In this document: in pieces, positions 62,282 to 64,000 of the stretch
How the letters are laid out: every line of letters starts with the position of its first letter
How positions within the stretch are numbered: position 1 is the stretch's first letter
Source: Pampus argenteus
Taxonomy: Eukaryota > Chordata > Actinopteri > Scombriformes > Stromateidae
Length of the DNA: 64,000 nt
Direction of reading: 5' to 3'
Assembly (NCBI GenBank): GCA_036937835.1
Contig: CM072860.1
Coordinates: 9,367,501 to 9,431,500, forward strand
The notes under the pieces: generated by a model
What the model was told of the DNA's origin: nothing
Seen by the model: only the letters and a program-made list of their open reading frames with translations
Database searches by the model: none
Made by a program: the position numbers and the translations under genes

Positions 62282-63530
62282 GACACAAGAACAGCATGTA
62301 TAGTACTGAGAAAAAAAAACATTTTGACCAAGTAGACTTAAAACAATATAATATACTATGCTATAGCTGTTGCATTGCATGGCACAGCACAGTGTATAAC
62401 GTATATATATATACAACTGATAAACTGTATTTCCTGCTTCCATCTCTCTGTCCTCACCGAGCCAGCATATGAAAGCTTTTGCCACTAGCGCCGTGTTCCT
62501 CAGGTCCCACACATAAGGGTAAAGGTCATATAGCACCGCCCTGTTAGCGCCACCAACCACACTGCAGTGGAGCTGCGCTATGTCTTCACACAGAGACAGG
62601 AACCTGGAGGCCCGGCCACGCCACTCATCAACCTAGGGATACATACATATACATATACATACAATACATGTACACAACAAGGTCGTTAGCTGGTATAGTG
62701 TGTACAATGCTCTTCCACACAACACGTTTTAGACTGTGGAGGTTTGATGTAATCATCAGTGACAGTTCAGTTTCTATTGGCAAGGAAAAGACCAGATACA
62801 CAATATTCGTATTTCATCAACAAGACATTCACATCAAACACTCTCTGACCTTCTGCGGCAGGGCTTTCTTGCTGTTAGCGCTGACCATATGGCAGTTTGT
62901 TTTCAGCCAAGTCAGATCCTGCAGCAGTTTCTGGGCTGACGGACCGTGTTCATGGGGCAGATAATGAAGTCCCACCAGCAGTCGCACCTGGGACTCGCTT
63001 AGCAGGCCCTTCCCACCGCAGAGCCCCCGACCCTGGGCCTTCTGTCCCCGTCCTACACCCGAGGGTGCTCCAGGTCTGGATCCTGAAGTTGGGTGTTTGG
63101 CTTGACAGGGCTGGTTTGGCCTCTTCTTCTCCCCCTCTCGTCCCTCACTCTCCCCTTTGACCTTAGTGGGTGAAGAAGGGGGTGAGCCGGAGTTGAGAGG
63201 GAAGACGGGGAGTTTGGCCACAGTAGAGGAGCCTCTGAAGGTGGAAGGGCAGTCGGATCTATCAGGGGTTTTACAGCGAGATGTCGGGCCAGAGGAGCGC
63301 TGATCTGTTCGTGCACTCTGTCGACCTGTGATGATGGAACAGCATTGGTTTGAGTCCAGTCTAATGTCAACACTGAAACACACGCAGATATATATAAGCA
63401 CAAGCACACCAAATCATACTGTTATATTATATGATTCATTTACCAGCTTGTAGTGGTTGGTTAAGTTCTTCCATCCAGTCATGTAGTGCAGCAGACAGCG
63501 CTCCATCAGGACAGTACTCACACTCCTCAT
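59582..63530 (-). CDS. ogal: O-GlcNAcase-family protein, C-terminal half, 9 exons, 5'-incomplete
   Basis: Family enzyme that removes O-linked GlcNAc from nuclear and cytosolic proteins. Exons in gene order: 63530-63444, 63325-62850, 62632-62458, 61894-61809, 61703-61599, 61412-61321, 61210-61021, 60043-59884, 59718-59582; all in phase, about 502 residues. The large second exon (about 158 aa) is Ser/Pro/Lys/Gly-rich and disordered, like the linker between GH84 and stalk in human OGA. Then come stalk helices (WRGRASRFLSLCEDIAQLH, PWVFKGG) and the C-terminal pseudo-acetyltransferase fold (LYNIRPYHSKD, PEYSFILEDELGVCG, ALKANGCQGVFCEV, FLTKLGFLEI, VVLGRLL, as against VVILGRSL that I recall for human OGA). 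The GH84 catalytic domain lies beyond the right edge. Divergence from the highly conserved oga suggests the teleost paralogue ogal; oga itself is the alternative. Confidence 0.85.
59720..59751. repeat. (CA)n, transcribed as (TG)n at ogal last acceptor
   Basis: On the gene's strand a TG array runs into TAG at the acceptor of the last coding exon. With the 3' UTR array it brackets that exon. Confidence 0.95.
61704..61733. repeat. (CA)n, transcribed as (TG)n at an internal ogal acceptor
   Basis: On the minus strand TG repeats end in TAG at 61705-61704, directly before the exon beginning ATGCTTCTTCC. There is no polypyrimidine tract. Confidence 0.95.
62214..62280. repeat. (CT)n array, about 33 units
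   Basis: Perfect CT array in an ogal intron. It gives RERERE and SLSLSL spurious frames. Confidence 0.97.
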
Positions 63531-64000
63531 CTACAGCACAAACAGTATTGTATTACAGTATCTGCGATGGTACTAATTTGCACTCATACAGCATCTGAAC
63601 ATCTTATCAGTCTGTGACGTTGAGTGCATTCCAGCCGAACATTTGTGGGTTGACACACATACCCACACCCACACACACACACACACCACACATAACGTCT
63701 ACTTCATCTGCAATATGTATGCATGTTTTTTGTTGTCTTTTGAAGCAACTGGAAAAGTATAGTTTATACCTCGTTCCTACAAGGCTAAAATGAAAACCTA
63801 CAAGCCCCTGCTGTGCTGGAATGTTATATCTCAAGCGTTAAAAGTGACCAACTAACTTTAGCTATAATTTCAATCTGGACTACAGCAGCAATCAAAACGA
63901 GTGAATCCAGTAATTGCCTCACACACTACAAACACCCTATCCCCCTCTTTCTGGTGTAATTATTAAAATTCCTCTTCCGTTTCCATCCGCATCACAGGCT
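63531..64000. other. ogal intron/edge, no exon recognised
   Basis: The upstream intron of the first visible ogal exon begins here (acceptor at 63532-63531). It holds a (CA)n at 63670-63686. The next coding exon, which must end with one base of a split codon, was not found before the window edge. Confidence 0.5.

Noticed and set aside
62108..62560. 150-codon minus-strand open frame
   Set aside because: Only its first part (62560-62458) is a real ogal exon; the rest is intron read-through including the CT array translated as RERERE.

Overview
The window is vertebrate nuclear DNA, almost certainly from a ray-finned (teleost, probably percomorph) fish. The genes are split into short exons with GT..AG introns. 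They encode animal-only families, including a fish-style RING/B-box/PRY-SPRY TRIM. The non-coding DNA is saturated with (CA)n/(TG)n microsatellites and contains dispersed repeats that I recognise from fish genomes. There is no operon, CRISPR array, IS element or other bacterial feature.

Layout from left to right. (1) 1-15153, + strand: the 3' part of a class 4 semaphorin, best matched to sema4f. Fourteen coding exons (5838-14206) run from the sema domain to a C-terminal PDZ-binding motif; the signal-peptide exon(s) lie upstream or were not found. (2) 16216-20040, - strand: a complete eight-coding-exon TRIM E3 ligase with a probable untranslated first exon, a TATA box and an NF-kB site. A second interferon-type promoter (ISREs plus TATA) lies 2 kb further upstream. 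(3) 23680-31094, + strand: complete five-exon syt4 (synaptotagmin-4), with a near-consensus REST/RE1 element directly before its ATG. (4) 31100-44300: a 13 kb gene-poor interval with repeats. (5) 44330-56785, + strand: complete eight-exon slc14a2-type urea transporter of 383 residues. (6) 59398-63530, - strand: the last nine exons of an O-GlcNAcase-family gene (OGA/MGEA5-like, probably ogal) covering the disordered linker, stalk and C-terminal pseudo-acetyltransferase domain. Its GH84 catalytic part lies beyond the right edge.

I joined all exons by hand from splice-site dinucleotides. Every junction keeps phase and no internal stop or frameshift was found, so these look like functional genes. 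The genes do not form one pathway: there is an axon-guidance receptor/ligand, an innate-immune E3, a vesicle protein, a urea channel and a sugar-hydrolase relative. In human, SYT4 and SLC14A2 share 18q12, which supports those two identities.

The most interesting non-gene signals are: complementary (CA)n/(TG)n arrays placed at splice sites and around single exons; the RE1 site of syt4; the ISRE/TATA module upstream of the TRIM gene; a transposon-like repeat abutting a sema4f splice donor; and several long polypurine or palindromic arrays. I found no convincing wholly new biological system.
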